Below, in pieces: positions 55,968 to 64,000 of a stretch of 64,000 nt of DNA. The notes under the pieces were generated by a model. That model was not told the origin of the DNA. It made no database searches and saw nothing but the letters and a program-made list of their open reading frames with translations. The stretch comes from Ruminococcus sp. AM22-13 (GTDB lineage Bacteria; Bacillota; Clostridia; Lachnospirales; Lachnospiraceae): the NCBI RefSeq assembly GCF_003471165.1, contig NZ_QRIL01000006.1, positions 108,273 through 172,272 on the forward strand, in the 5' to 3' direction. Position 1 is the stretch's first letter. Each line of letters begins with the position of its first letter. A program made the position numbers and the translations under genes.

Positions 55968-56077
55968 GATATCAGGGTCTAAAGGTCAAAAAGTCGTTCG
56001 TGCTTGCACGATAAGACTTTTGAACTTGGGACCCGATATCAAGTTAGGGGCAAAATGCCTTTTGACCCTAACATCAT
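55968..56077. repeat. Fused hairpin repeats B (copy 2) and A (copy 2)
   Basis: 55968-56040: GATATCAGGGTC ... GGGACCCGATATC enclosing the 49-base B core. 56035-56077: GATATCAAGTTAGGGGCAAA, then ATGCCTTTTGACCCTAACATCAT, element A inverted relative to 45503. They share GATATC. The block ends one base before the licT stop codon. Confidence 0.85.
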
Positions 56078-56078
56078 T

Positions 56079-56924
56079 TTATAAATCTATAGTACTAACT
56101 CTGCGGATGTGCACAGACAGATACATGATTTCTTCCTCAGACAATCTGCAGCCGGTTGCCTGCATAATATATTCTGCAACCTTTACACTGCATTGATATT
56201 CCCTGGGGTATTTCCGCTGCATCATCAGGGACAGCTCTCTGTCCTCACTGGAAAGCAGCTCTTTCCTGTAGATCCGCTGTATCAGAAACTTGATATGTGT
56301 CATAAAACGCTCATAATGTAAGGATGATTCATCTAACAATATTCCCAGTTCACGTTCCACAATATCCACGATTGCCTGCATCTGATCCGGAAACTTCACT
56401 GCATCCCGGATATCTGTACCATATTCTGCATTTACGAAATGAAGAGCAATAAATCCTGCTTCATCCTCCGGCAAAAGAATACCAAGTCTGTCATGAATCA
56501 ACTCTAACGCATAAATCCCCAATTGGAATTCCTGCGGATAAAAGCGCTTGATTTCCCACAATAATGCATTCTGCGGTTCTATTCCCTGGCTCACTCTTTC
56601 AATTGCAAAATTAATATGATCCGTCAGTGTCACATAAATACTCTGATTCAGTTTTAATTTCAGATGATCCTTTGCATGAGAGATGATCTCGTCTGAAATC
56701 CTCACCCGTTCCAGCGGCATATTCGCCAACAGCTCCTTGAACTGTTCCGTCAGTGTCCGGCTTTTAATGCGAAAGATTTTACTGATCTGATCAGCAGGAA
56801 CCACTTCTCCCTGTTTCTTTTTAAAACCGATCCCCCGTCCCATCACAATTACTTCTGCACCGGATTTCTCATATGCCGAGATAATATTGTTATTGATCAC
56901 TTTTTCAATTATGATATTATCCAT
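56079..56924 (-). CDS. LicT/BglG-family transcription antiterminator
   Basis: 281 residues. Start ATG at 56924 with AAGGAAAG before it gives MDNIIIEKVINNNIISAYEK, the RNA-binding CAT domain (1-55); the frame is open to 57050 but that overlaps the terminator. PRD1 (about 65-170) has RISDEIISHAKDHL and LTDHINFAIERV; PRD2 (170-281) has EAGFIALHFVNAE and MYLSVHIRRV. Phosphorylated by PTS proteins; it should act on the RAT just upstream and so control its own operon and the PTS genes. Confidence 0.93.
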   Translation of the reverse strand: MDNIIIEKVINNNIISAYEKSGAEVIVMGRGIGFKKKQGEVVPADQISKIFRIKSRTLTEQFKELLANMPLERVRISDEIISHAKDHLKLKLNQSIYVTLTDHINFAIERVSQGIEPQNALLWEIKRFYPQEFQLGIYALELIHDRLGILLPEDEAGFIALHFVNAEYGTDIRDAVKFPDQMQAIVDIVERELGILLDESSLHYERFMTHIKFLIQRIYRKELLSSEDRELSLMMQRKYPREYQCSVKVAEYIMQATGCRLSEEEIMYLSVHIRRVSTIDL

Positions 56925-56979
56925 GTCTTTCCTTTTCCAAACGATATGTTGCCTGACAGCGGAGTAATTTCCCTGTAAA

Positions 56980-57053
56980 TAAAAAAACCAGAATTTACAG
57001 ACTGATTTCCTCAGCCATAGATTCTGGTTTTTCCTGCCTAACAGTAACAATCC
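56980..57053 (-). promoter_or_regulatory. RAT antiterminator and overlapping terminator
   Basis: Minus strand: GGATTGTTACTGTTAGGCAG ... AAAAACC (57053-57026) matches the LicT/SacY ribonucleic antiterminator. Its last bases are the first of a terminator AACCAGAAT / ATTCTGGTT followed by TTTTTTTATTT (57029-56980), so the two folds exclude each other. Confidence 0.9.
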
Positions 57054-57076
57054 GTATGTTTTTAATTGATAAAGCT

Positions 57077-57105
57077 ATTATAACAAAGTTACAAAAATAC
57101 GTCAA
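57077..57105 (-). promoter_or_regulatory. Promoter of the licT-crr-IIBC operon
   Basis: Minus-strand TTGACG (57105-57100), 17-base spacer, TATAAT (57082-57077), about 20 bases before the RAT. I see no clear cre box. Confidence 0.85.
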
Positions 57106-57231
57106 CCCCACTTTTTATTTTATTAAAAATCGCTATTGTACTTTCATTCTTCTTTGTGTTCTATCTGATATTTTTCACATTTTGTCCTGTATTTTTTCAT
57201 TTCTTCTTTCTGCAATAAAGCGACACATCGT

Positions 57232-60200
57232 TTATTCCACACTTTTCAGGGATTCTACCATATCGATCTTCTTTAATTTCTGATGCATAAACAGATTTAC
57301 GATCATGGAGAATCCAATTGTCAGCAGTCCACAGTATAGGAAACTGACAGGATTGATATTTCTTCCAAACATAACCGCATCCACTTCCACAGTACGGATA
57401 ATATACCTGTGCAAAAAGATTCCGAATACAGCCCCTGCCAGTACGCCGATGAAGGTAAGGATAACATTCTCCCTGTACACATAGGCAGAAACTTCATTAT
57501 CATAGAATCCCAGTACTTTCAAGGTTGCCAGTTCTCTCTGACGCTCCGTAATATTAACATTGTTCAGATTATACAGAACCACGAAAGCAAGCATTCCTGC
57601 AGAAATGATCAGCACTATGATAACCGTATCCAATGCCCCCAGCATTCTGTGAAGCTGAGCCTCCAGACTGCTGGTATAGCTGATGCTTAACGCAGCCGGA
57701 TGCTTCAGGATTTCATTTCCCACTTCAGATTCTGACTCTTTATATTCCTCTTTTACCGTGAATACAGTTGCAGAATAGTTCGGCTTCTCCCCGAAGGTCT
57801 GTTCATAGACATTTCCTGTCATATAAATATAATGTCCCATGTAATTCTCTGTCACTGCTGCGATCTTTGTCTCATAATTTTTCCCATCCTTTGTGATGGT
57901 CATGGTATCCCCGACTTTCAACCCTGTCAGGGTTGCCGTCTTCTCACTGATCACTGTACCTGCATCCGTCAGCTTATACTTCTCTTTTGTCTTTCTGTCC
58001 TGAAGAGTTACATCCTTATTAAAGGTCTCAAGATTCTCAGGCACATAAACATATACGCTGATATTGGATTTATTTCTTGGAACACTCATCTTGGTAAACT
58101 GCACATGGGTATATCTCTCAATCTGACTGTTATTTTTCAGGAACTCATCCAGTTCCTGTCTCTCCTTATCTGTTGCATCCTCATCATCGATGATCGTTCC
58201 TGTATAATGCTGAAGCTCCTGATATTGCCGTCTGGCAATATCCATAATGGAATCCCTGAGTCCAAAGCCTACCAGCATCAGCGCCATACTTCCCGAAATA
58301 CCGAAAATCGTCATAAAGAAACGTTTTTTATATCGGAAAAGGTTTCTCAGCGTAGATTTCCATGTGAAATTCAGATGCTTCCAGAAAAATGGAATCCGTT
58401 CCAGCAGGATTCTCTTACCCTCTTTGGGAGCAGGGGGACGCATCAGTGATGCCGGAGTTTCCGCCAGAGCCCTGTAACAGGAGAAAATGGTGGCTCCGAC
58501 GGTACACACAGTTGCCGCACCTGCTGCTATCATTGCAAATTTAAATTCGTAACGGATCTGGATATTGTTCATCATTCCCTTGTACATAATGCCATACCCG
58601 TTAATAATAACCCAGGGCAGGATCTTCTCTCCGATCAGAATCCCCAGGATACTGCCTCCCACAGTGGCAAGAAAAGCATACAGCAGATATTTGGATGCAA
58701 TCGCATACTTGCCGTATCCCAGAGCCTTCATTGTACCGATCTGGGTTCTCTGTTCCTCCACCATTCGTGTCATGGTAGTCAGACTTACCAGTGCAGCCAC
58801 CAGGAAAAAGATAACAGGGAAAACCTGTCCGATACTTCTCATTCTGTCTGCATTATCCCCATAATCTGAATATTCCGGCAAATCATTGCGGTCCGTCACC
58901 ATCCATTCCGGCATACTGATATCATCGATCTCATCCTGAGCATCCTGAATCTTCTTCTCACCGTCTGCGATTTCTTTCTCTGCATCCTTCTTACCGTCTT
59001 CGTATTCTTTTTTACCTTCTTCCAGATCCTTCTCAGCTTTTTTGATGTCCTTTCTGGAATCCTTCAGCTTCTGCTCGTTCTCTGAGATTTCCTTCTCGCC
59101 ATCCTTCAGCTTCTGCTCATTGTCGGCAATCTCTTTCTCACCGGAAGCAAGCTTCCCTTCATTCTCCCGGATCTGTGCTTCTCCTGAAGCAAGTTCTGCC
59201 TCCTTCTCCTCTAACTGAGCCTGACTGGAATTTAATTTTGCTCTTGCAGCATCGATCTGTTCCTGTGCTGACTCAAGCTGGGCTTCTTTTTCCTGAATCT
59301 CTTTTCTGGCAGGCTCCAGCTTCTTCTCCTGAGCCTTCACCTCTTTCCATCCTGCATCAATCTTTGCCTGAGCATCGGGAAGTGCAGCCTCCTGTTGGTT
59401 TAATTCCGCTTCCTTTGTATCAAGTTGGGCAAGTCCGCTCTCCACCTGGCTTAACCCACTCTCCAGTTCACTTCTCGCTGCTGCGATCTGGTTTCTGGAT
59501 GCTTCCAGCTGGGCAGCCTGACTGTCCACCTGCTCCTGATAAGCAGAAACCTGTGCTGCCAGAGCCGCCAGGTCTTCCTCAGAATATGTGCCTGAAGCTT
59601 GTGCCTGCTCATACTGTGCCTGCAATGCTGCAAGCTGACTTCTGGCACTCTCTAATTGAGCCTCTCCTTCGGAAAGCTGGGCCTCCTGCTGCTCAATCTG
59701 GGCAAGTCCCTGATTGCAGCTTTCCTTTTTGGCATTTAAGTCCTGTCTGGTTGCTGCAATCTGCTCTCTGCCTGACTGAATCTGCGCCTTGCCATTGTCA
59801 AGCTCCTGCTGGCTCCGGGTAAGCTGCTCCTTTGCATCCGCAATCTGCTTCTCACCGGCGCTTAACTGATTCTTGCCATCCTCAAGCTGTGCTTTTCCAT
59901 CATCAAGCTTTGCCTGGTTCTCTGAAACATCCGCCCATCCTGCATTCAGCTGTTCCTTTGCAGATGCGATCTGTGCTCTGCCACTGGCAAGCTGCTCTTT
60001 CGCACTGGCAAGCTGGGATCTGCCATCCTCTAACTCCTTCTTTGCATCTGCAAGCTGGGCTTTTCCGTCCTCCAGCTCCTTTTTTGCATCTGCAAGCTTT
60101 TTCTTGCCATCCTTATATTCCTTCTTGCCATCTTTTAACTTCTTTTCGCCGTCCTCCAGCTCCTGTCTGGCATCCTCAAGCTTCTCATCAGCCTCCTTCT

Positions 60201-61008
60201 TGCCGTCTTCAAGTTCCTGTCTGGCATCTGCAAGTTTCTCATTAGCTTCCTCTACGATCTCATCATATCTGACCTGACACCGTTCTGCCTCAATCCCCTC
60301 CACCTGCTTCTGCACTCTCTCTATCAGGGAATCATAAGCATCTGTATAGCTGATCAGATCCTGCGTTCCATGAGCCTGCACATAAATCTGCGTATACACT
60401 TCCTGGTCAAAATCCTCAGGGAGCACATAGGCAAATCCATTAACCTCACCGGAACCAAGGGTAGAGTTTCCCCGGTTATAGGATATGTAAAGTGGACTCT
60501 CGCCTAAACCTACAACTGTGTAATCCGTCTTTTTCAGCAGTTCGCTGTCTCCGCCCTCTTTCAGGGTAATCTGATCACCCACCTTATATCCATTGCTCTC
60601 GGCAAAAATACAGTCAAGGAAAATCTCCCCGCTTTTTTCCGGAGCTTTTCCCTCTGTCACAGAGATCCGGTTCATAGTTTGATTCACAGCTTCCACATGG
60701 AGTACCTTCTGCTTCTCGCCTTCTCCACACATTACATCTGTACCATAGGCGCCCTCTGCATTCTCTACTCCGTCCACCTGCCTAATGGCAGCTACATCAT
60801 CCTCTGTCAGTCCCAGAGTTCCCACTACTTTGATATCCATAAGATTGGTTTCATCATAATAGGCATCACCTGAGAAGCGCATATCCGGTGACGAGGCCTG
60901 TATCCCGGAAAAAAACGCAACTCCCAGAGCAACGATCATAAATATGGAAATAAATCTGGCCTTACTTTTGCGTATCTCCATCCAGAAATCTTTATGCATT
61001 GCTTTCAT
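57232..61008 (-). CDS. FtsX/MacB-type ABC permease with giant coiled-coil domain
   Basis: About 1258 residues. One N-terminal helix (about 18-37), a periplasmic MacB-like domain (40-240), then some 450 residues of heptad coil with regular Gly (DGKAQLADAKKELEDGRSQL; L-x-x-G or A every seven), then three helices with VSLTTMTRMVEEQRTQIGTM, a second FtsX unit (TLRNLFRYKKRFFMTIFGIS) and final helices. ATG at 61008 follows AGGTGAT; the GTG at 61017 is less likely. With the ATPase upstream it forms an exporter or mechanotransmission complex. Cargo unknown. Confidence 0.9.
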   Translation of the reverse strand: MKAMHKDFWMEIRKSKARFISIFMIVALGVAFFSGIQASSPDMRFSGDAYYDETNLMDIKVVGTLGLTEDDVAAIRQVDGVENAEGAYGTDVMCGEGEKQKVLHVEAVNQTMNRISVTEGKAPEKSGEIFLDCIFAESNGYKVGDQITLKEGGDSELLKKTDYTVVGLGESPLYISYNRGNSTLGSGEVNGFAYVLPEDFDQEVYTQIYVQAHGTQDLISYTDAYDSLIERVQKQVEGIEAERCQVRYDEIVEEANEKLADARQELEDGKKEADEKLEDARQELEDGEKKLKDGKKEYKDGKKKLADAKKELEDGKAQLADAKKELEDGRSQLASAKEQLASGRAQIASAKEQLNAGWADVSENQAKLDDGKAQLEDGKNQLSAGEKQIADAKEQLTRSQQELDNGKAQIQSGREQIAATRQDLNAKKESCNQGLAQIEQQEAQLSEGEAQLESARSQLAALQAQYEQAQASGTYSEEDLAALAAQVSAYQEQVDSQAAQLEASRNQIAAARSELESGLSQVESGLAQLDTKEAELNQQEAALPDAQAKIDAGWKEVKAQEKKLEPARKEIQEKEAQLESAQEQIDAARAKLNSSQAQLEEKEAELASGEAQIRENEGKLASGEKEIADNEQKLKDGEKEISENEQKLKDSRKDIKKAEKDLEEGKKEYEDGKKDAEKEIADGEKKIQDAQDEIDDISMPEWMVTDRNDLPEYSDYGDNADRMRSIGQVFPVIFFLVAALVSLTTMTRMVEEQRTQIGTMKALGYGKYAIASKYLLYAFLATVGGSILGILIGEKILPWVIINGYGIMYKGMMNNIQIRYEFKFAMIAAGAATVCTVGATIFSCYRALAETPASLMRPPAPKEGKRILLERIPFFWKHLNFTWKSTLRNLFRYKKRFFMTIFGISGSMALMLVGFGLRDSIMDIARRQYQELQHYTGTIIDDEDATDKERQELDEFLKNNSQIERYTHVQFTKMSVPRNKSNISVYVYVPENLETFNKDVTLQDRKTKEKYKLTDAGTVISEKTATLTGLKVGDTMTITKDGKNYETKIAAVTENYMGHYIYMTGNVYEQTFGEKPNYSATVFTVKEEYKESESEVGNEILKHPAALSISYTSSLEAQLHRMLGALDTVIIVLIISAGMLAFVVLYNLNNVNITERQRELATLKVLGFYDNEVSAYVYRENVILTFIGVLAGAVFGIFLHRYIIRTVEVDAVMFGRNINPVSFLYCGLLTIGFSMIVNLFMHQKLKKIDMVESLKSVE

Positions 61009-61017
61009 ACTCATCAC

Positions 61018-61740
61018 CTACCATTCTATCTCCTCTATGGGTGTAGGATGGTCATTCATTGTCATCCTGGAAACCTTTCCGTTCTTGATCTTGATCACAC
61101 GGTCTGCCATAGGTGTCAGTGCCGAGTTATGGGTAATGACGATCACTGTCATTCCACGCTCCCTACACATATCCTGTAAAAGCTTCAGGATTGCCTTACC
61201 AGTCTGGTAGTCCAGTGCACCTGTAGGCTCATCACACAACAGCAGCTTGGGATTCTTCGCCAGTGCCCTGGCAATGGAAACTCTCTGCTGCTCACCACCG
61301 GAAAGCTGTGCCGGGAAATTGGTCAGTCTGTCCTTCAGTCCCACTTCCTCCAGAACCTCCCTGGCATCCAGCGGATTTTTACAGATCTGCAATGCCAGTT
61401 CTACATTCTCCAGCGCTGTAAGATTAGGCACCAGATTATAGAACTGGAATACAAATCCAATATCATTTCTCCGATAGCCGGTAAGCTGCCTGCTGTTATA
61501 CCTGGCAATATTCCTGTCATCCACCAGAACCTCTCCACTGGTAGCCTTATCCATACCCCCAAGAATGTTCAGCACTGTCGTCTTGCCCGCACCGCTGGGA
61601 CCAACGATCACTACAAACTCTCCCTTGGCAATCTCAAAGCTGATCTCATCTACTGCAACGATCTTTACTTCTTTGGTTCCATATATCTTGGAAACCTTAT
61701 CCAGTTTTACATATGCATCTGTCATCTCACTCATCCGCAT
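61018..61740 (-). CDS. ABC exporter ATPase, MacB/LolD type
   Basis: 240 residues. Walker [11 protein letters not shown]-loop VFQFYNLVP, signature [15 protein letters not shown], Walker [13 protein letters not shown]. Powers the adjacent FtsX-like permease, whose start almost overlaps its stop. Start at 61740 is the longest; ATG at 61734 has AGGGG at a better distance. Confidence 0.95.
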   Translation of the reverse strand: MRMSEMTDAYVKLDKVSKIYGTKEVKIVAVDEISFEIAKGEFVVIVGPSGAGKTTVLNILGGMDKATSGEVLVDDRNIARYNSRQLTGYRRNDIGFVFQFYNLVPNLTALENVELALQICKNPLDAREVLEEVGLKDRLTNFPAQLSGGEQQRVSIARALAKNPKLLLCDEPTGALDYQTGKAILKLLQDMCRERGMTVIVITHNSALTPMADRVIKIKNGKVSRMTMNDHPTPIEEIEW

Positions 61741-61747
61741 TTCCCCT

Positions 61748-61789
61748 GTAATTTTATTTTTGCTACACTGGTAATTTTATTTTGTTACA
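61748..61789. repeat. Tandem repeat in the leader of the ABC exporter operon
   Basis: GTAATTTTATTTTTGCTACA-CTG (61748-61770) is followed directly by GTAATTTTATTTTGTTACA (61771-61789). Two near-identical AT-rich units right before the ribosome site; could be an operator. Confidence 0.55.
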
Positions 61790-61835
61790 ATTATTAACGA
61801 TTCTTTTGACCCCGATTTATTTCCGTATTTATTTA

Positions 61836-61970
61836 CAGGCAGGTCAAATTCTGACCTGCCTGGTAGTCTTAATGCTTATATTCATTGTAACACATTATAC
61901 TTATAATTCAAAATAAAATATTCATAAAAAATCCAGATATTCCAAAACCGCCTGATCATCTCAGGCGGTT
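61836..61970. terminator. Two strong hairpins between the LRR gene and the ABC operon
   Basis: 61836-61862: CAGGCAGGTCA / TGACCTGCCTG, perfect 11-bp arms. 61946-61970: AACCGCCTGA / TCAGGCGGTT, perfect 10-bp arms, with GGTTTTGG after it on the minus strand. Probably terminate minus-strand transcripts from upstream. The rest of 61741-62362 is AT-rich; apart from the repeat just before the ABC ATPase, only the fragment below is seen. Confidence 0.6.
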
Positions 61971-62138
61971 CATCATTTTGACTATGCACAGCACAAGCTT
62001 CCTTTCTTCTTAATTGTATGTACCAGAACATCTTATATCTTCTTTACCCGTTATTATTTTACATTAAACTGATGCAAAAAATATAAAAAGGGAATAAACC
62101 TGCATCATCTGACCTCGAATCTTTATTTTTATTCTTAC

Positions 62139-62288
62139 CTAATTTCCGTAAGGTTCTTTTTCATACCCATCTGAAGTTAATTTTGTAGCTATATTTACTC
62201 CGTCTTTTACATACTCGATTGTTACCTGATTCCCGGAACGAATAAGGTTCTCTCTTGCAGGATTAAAAAGATAATTCTTCTCATCAAA
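62139..62288 (-). pseudogene. 49-codon fragment with a displaced start
   Basis: FDEKNYLFNPARENLIRSGN, then QVTIEYVKDGVNIATKLTSD, ending PYGN, looks like real protein (a beta-rich C-terminal piece). It has no start codon in frame. AAGAGGAGTGATTTG-ATG (ATG at 62284-62282) is a good initiation site but in another frame (MRRIIFLILQERTL, 20 codons). So a frameshift probably killed a small gene here. Weak evidence. Confidence 0.35.
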
Positions 62289-62362
62289 TCACTCCTCTTG
62301 TTTATATTTCCTCATCAGACCAAGTTATCCGGGTGTGTTTTCAGATACACCGCCTTAAAATA

Positions 62363-64000
62363 TTACGCCCAGTACCATCCATATAATCTGGTACCATCTT
62401 TAGTTGTACAGTATGCTCTCACATAATAATTTTCATTCTTATTTAGTTTTCCGGTTTTATCTGTATAAGATGTAACATTTCCATTTTTTATAGTTTTGAT
62501 TTTTCTATACTTCCGGGCATTTTCATCATATCTGTACAGAATATATCCCTGTGCGCCTTTTGCCTTTGTCCACTTAAACGTAAGGTTTTTCCCCTTCTTC
62601 TTTTTATAAACATCACTTACATTCCCCGGTCGTCCCTGGACAGTCACTGTATTACTCTTCTTACTGTACTGGTCTGTATATATTCCGGCTAATGTTCTCA
62701 CCCGGACTTTGTATTTCACTGTTCTCCCTGCAGGACTCTCAAGCTTATATGACGTAGTATTCTGGTCAACTTTGCTTACACATTTATATTTTTTTGTGGC
62801 TGTATCATATCTGTAAATATAATATCGAAAAGTATATTCTACCGGTGTCCATTTTAATGTAGCATTACCATTTTTTGCATCATAAGATACTTTCAGTTTC
62901 GGTACCGGTACTGCTGTCGGTGCTGGTGTTGTCTTGCAGGTCAGATTATGTTTCTTTGCATATTTTTCCGCATAAGAGCCCTTATCTGCGTAAATAGTAA
63001 TGCCAGAAGCACCATCAAAAGCATCGTCACTGATTGCTGTTATACCGGAAGGCATAATAATACTCATATTTTTGCACTTTGCAAAAGCTTTCGACTCAAT
63101 CGTTGAAGTTTTCCTCTCAATGAGCACTTTTTTTACATTTGAGCATCCATAAAAAGCTTTCCGTCCAATCACTTCCACAGCAGACCACACTCTTACCGAT
63201 GCCATTGTATCATCACAATCTACACAGAATGTTCTGGAATCTCCTTCACTCCAGTCATCATAATAAGAAGTACCATCTTTATCTGTCAGAACATAATCAT
63301 CATTATCCGTAATTTTCATAAATACCCTGTTCTTGTCTGCAAAAGCCTTAACAGACTCCGGAATTCCATTATCTCCTGCTCTGAATATTACCTTTGTATC
63401 CGCGTCAAAAGAATCCTGTTCTATTTCTGTGTCAAAAGAATCATAGTAGGAAACCCCTGTATACTCCCACAGCTTCGGACAATTATAAAATGCCCTGCTT
63501 TCCAGCTTCGCTCCCTGATCAAAAGAAACTTTTCTGAGATTTTCACAGTTCTCAAAAGCAGATTTATCAATGCGGATATGATTTTTCCTTCTGTCAGCTC
63601 CCTCTTCTGCTTTTACAGTCTTTATGTTTACGCATCCGTAAAAAGCTCTCTCTCCAACCTCTGAGACTACTTTTCCATTATACTCATAAGGTATTATGAC
63701 ATTCTCTGTATCTGTTCCCTTTGTCAGGCGGTATGTATCAGACTCTTTAAGATATTCATATGTAAATCCATTCGCATCCGATTCCGCTGCACCTGAGGAT
63801 GCTTCTGTTGCCTCATCCACAAATCCGTCTGTATCTGCATCTGATTCCACTTCATCCTGAAATGTATCAGTTTCAGGATCCTGACTATCTGTCTGGAATT
63901 CCTGTTTTTCTTCTTCTGCTCCATATTCCTGTACTTCCCCATCAGAAAATACTGCAGATTCTGATGCATAAACCGGAGCACCGGATAAACCAAGTGCTGC
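62363..64000 (-). CDS. Secreted LRR (BspA-like) and fibronectin-III surface protein, 5' end outside window
   Basis: 546 codons are visible and the frame is still open at base 64000. The first residues AALGLSGAPVYASES look like the end of a signal peptide. A long acidic linker follows, then BspA-type leucine-rich repeats (GERAFYGCVNIKTVKAEEGA, DKSAFENCENLRKVSFDQGA, GRKAFYGCSNVKKVLIERKT), a Pro/Thr hinge (TTPAPTAVPVPKLKV) and two Fn3-like repeats (YRYDTATKKYKCVSKVDQNT; YRYDENARKYRKIKTIKNGN). Likely cell-surface adhesion or binding. No sortase motif at the end. The GTG at 63850 is internal. Confidence 0.88.
   Translation of the reverse strand, partial: AALGLSGAPVYASESAVFSDGEVQEYGAEEEKQEFQTDSQDPETDTFQDEVESDADTDGFVDEATEASSGAAESDANGFTYEYLKESDTYRLTKGTDTENVIIPYEYNGKVVSEVGERAFYGCVNIKTVKAEEGADRRKNHIRIDKSAFENCENLRKVSFDQGAKLESRAFYNCPKLWEYTGVSYYDSFDTEIEQDSFDADTKVIFRAGDNGIPESVKAFADKNRVFMKITDNDDYVLTDKDGTSYYDDWSEGDSRTFCVDCDDTMASVRVWSAVEVIGRKAFYGCSNVKKVLIERKTSTIESKAFAKCKNMSIIMPSGITAISDDAFDGASGITIYADKGSYAEKYAKKHNLTCKTTPAPTAVPVPKLKVSYDAKNGNATLKWTPVEYTFRYYIYRYDTATKKYKCVSKVDQNTTSYKLESPAGRTVKYKVRVRTLAGIYTDQYSKKSNTVTVQGRPGNVSDVYKKKKGKNLTFKWTKAKGAQGYILYRYDENARKYRKIKTIKNGNVTSYTDKTGKLNKNENYYVRAYCTTKDGTRLYGWYWA

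Noticed and set aside
59175..59822. Long plus-strand frames opposite the coiled-coil permease
   Set aside because: They are antisense shadows of a low-complexity coding region and have no ribosome sites.

Overview
This 64 kb window looks like a chromosomal housekeeping segment of an endospore-forming Clostridia bacterium, most likely Lachnospiraceae (Blautia/Dorea/Ruminococcus-like; genus is inference). The reasons are a moderate-to-low G+C content, strong AGGAGG ribosome binding sites, a canonical S10-spc-alpha ribosomal cluster with zinc-type S14, sporulation loci (spoIIAA-spoIIAB-sigF and spoVA), T-box, preQ1 and LicT regulation, MurT/GatD, and surface proteins of the LRR plus fibronectin-III type. 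No tRNA, rRNA, CRISPR array, intact transposase or prophage was seen.

Layout. 1-3.4 kb is a degraded border: the 5' part of a MetN-type ABC ATPase, then remnants of a secreted protein, a fibronectin-III domain and a frameshifted Crp-family regulator, an intact small secreted protein of unknown function, and an Abi_2 N-terminal stub. 3.4-16.8 kb holds purL, a divergent LysR regulator, an Mrp ATPase with a CsoR-type metal sensor, xpt behind a structured leader, a sugar-binding lipoprotein, a WYL regulator, the murT-gatD pair and a GDPD-like phosphodiesterase. 17-34.4 kb is the complete ribosomal cluster, all on the minus strand (rpsJ to infA, then rpmJ to rplQ). It is cut between infA and rpmJ by a terminator, a 204-bp near-perfect palindrome, a G-poor tract and a new promoter. 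34.6-39.9 kb contains a signal-peptidase-like membrane protein, a crh-whiA-rapZ-murB group and tcdA. 40-45.4 kb is sporulation: a permuted spoVA operon (AB-AC-AD-AE-AA), queT under a preQ1 riboswitch, then the spoIIA operon facing it. 45.5-53.7 kb has a TPR/zinc-ribbon protein, a 50-codon gene coupled to folC, folC, an LtaS-like enzyme and valS with its T-box. 53.8-57.1 kb is a glucose-type PTS module (IIBC, IIA, LicT antiterminator) with its own RAT/terminator. 57.2-64 kb has an ABC exporter pair with a giant coiled coil and a partial LRR/Fn3 surface protein.

How it works together. The ribosomal genes have at least two strong promoters (before rpsJ and before rpmJ) and several structured leaders (before rpsJ, in rpmJ-rpsM and in rpoA-rplQ) that could be ribosomal-protein-responsive. 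valS, queT and the PTS operon each have a recognisable riboregulator matching their own substrate.

The most interesting non-genic layer is a set of at least five families of short palindromic repeats in intergenic DNA: the GCGGATATTCGC / GGGGACTTACTTG family, a CACTAAATT...CATTAAGTG family confined here to the ribosomal cluster, two hairpins (A and B) that occur separately and also fused, a 89-bp inverted repeat that supplies the end of murB, and the 204-bp palindrome. Some copies abut stop codons or sit inside decayed genes, which suggests mobility or a role in mRNA 3' ends.
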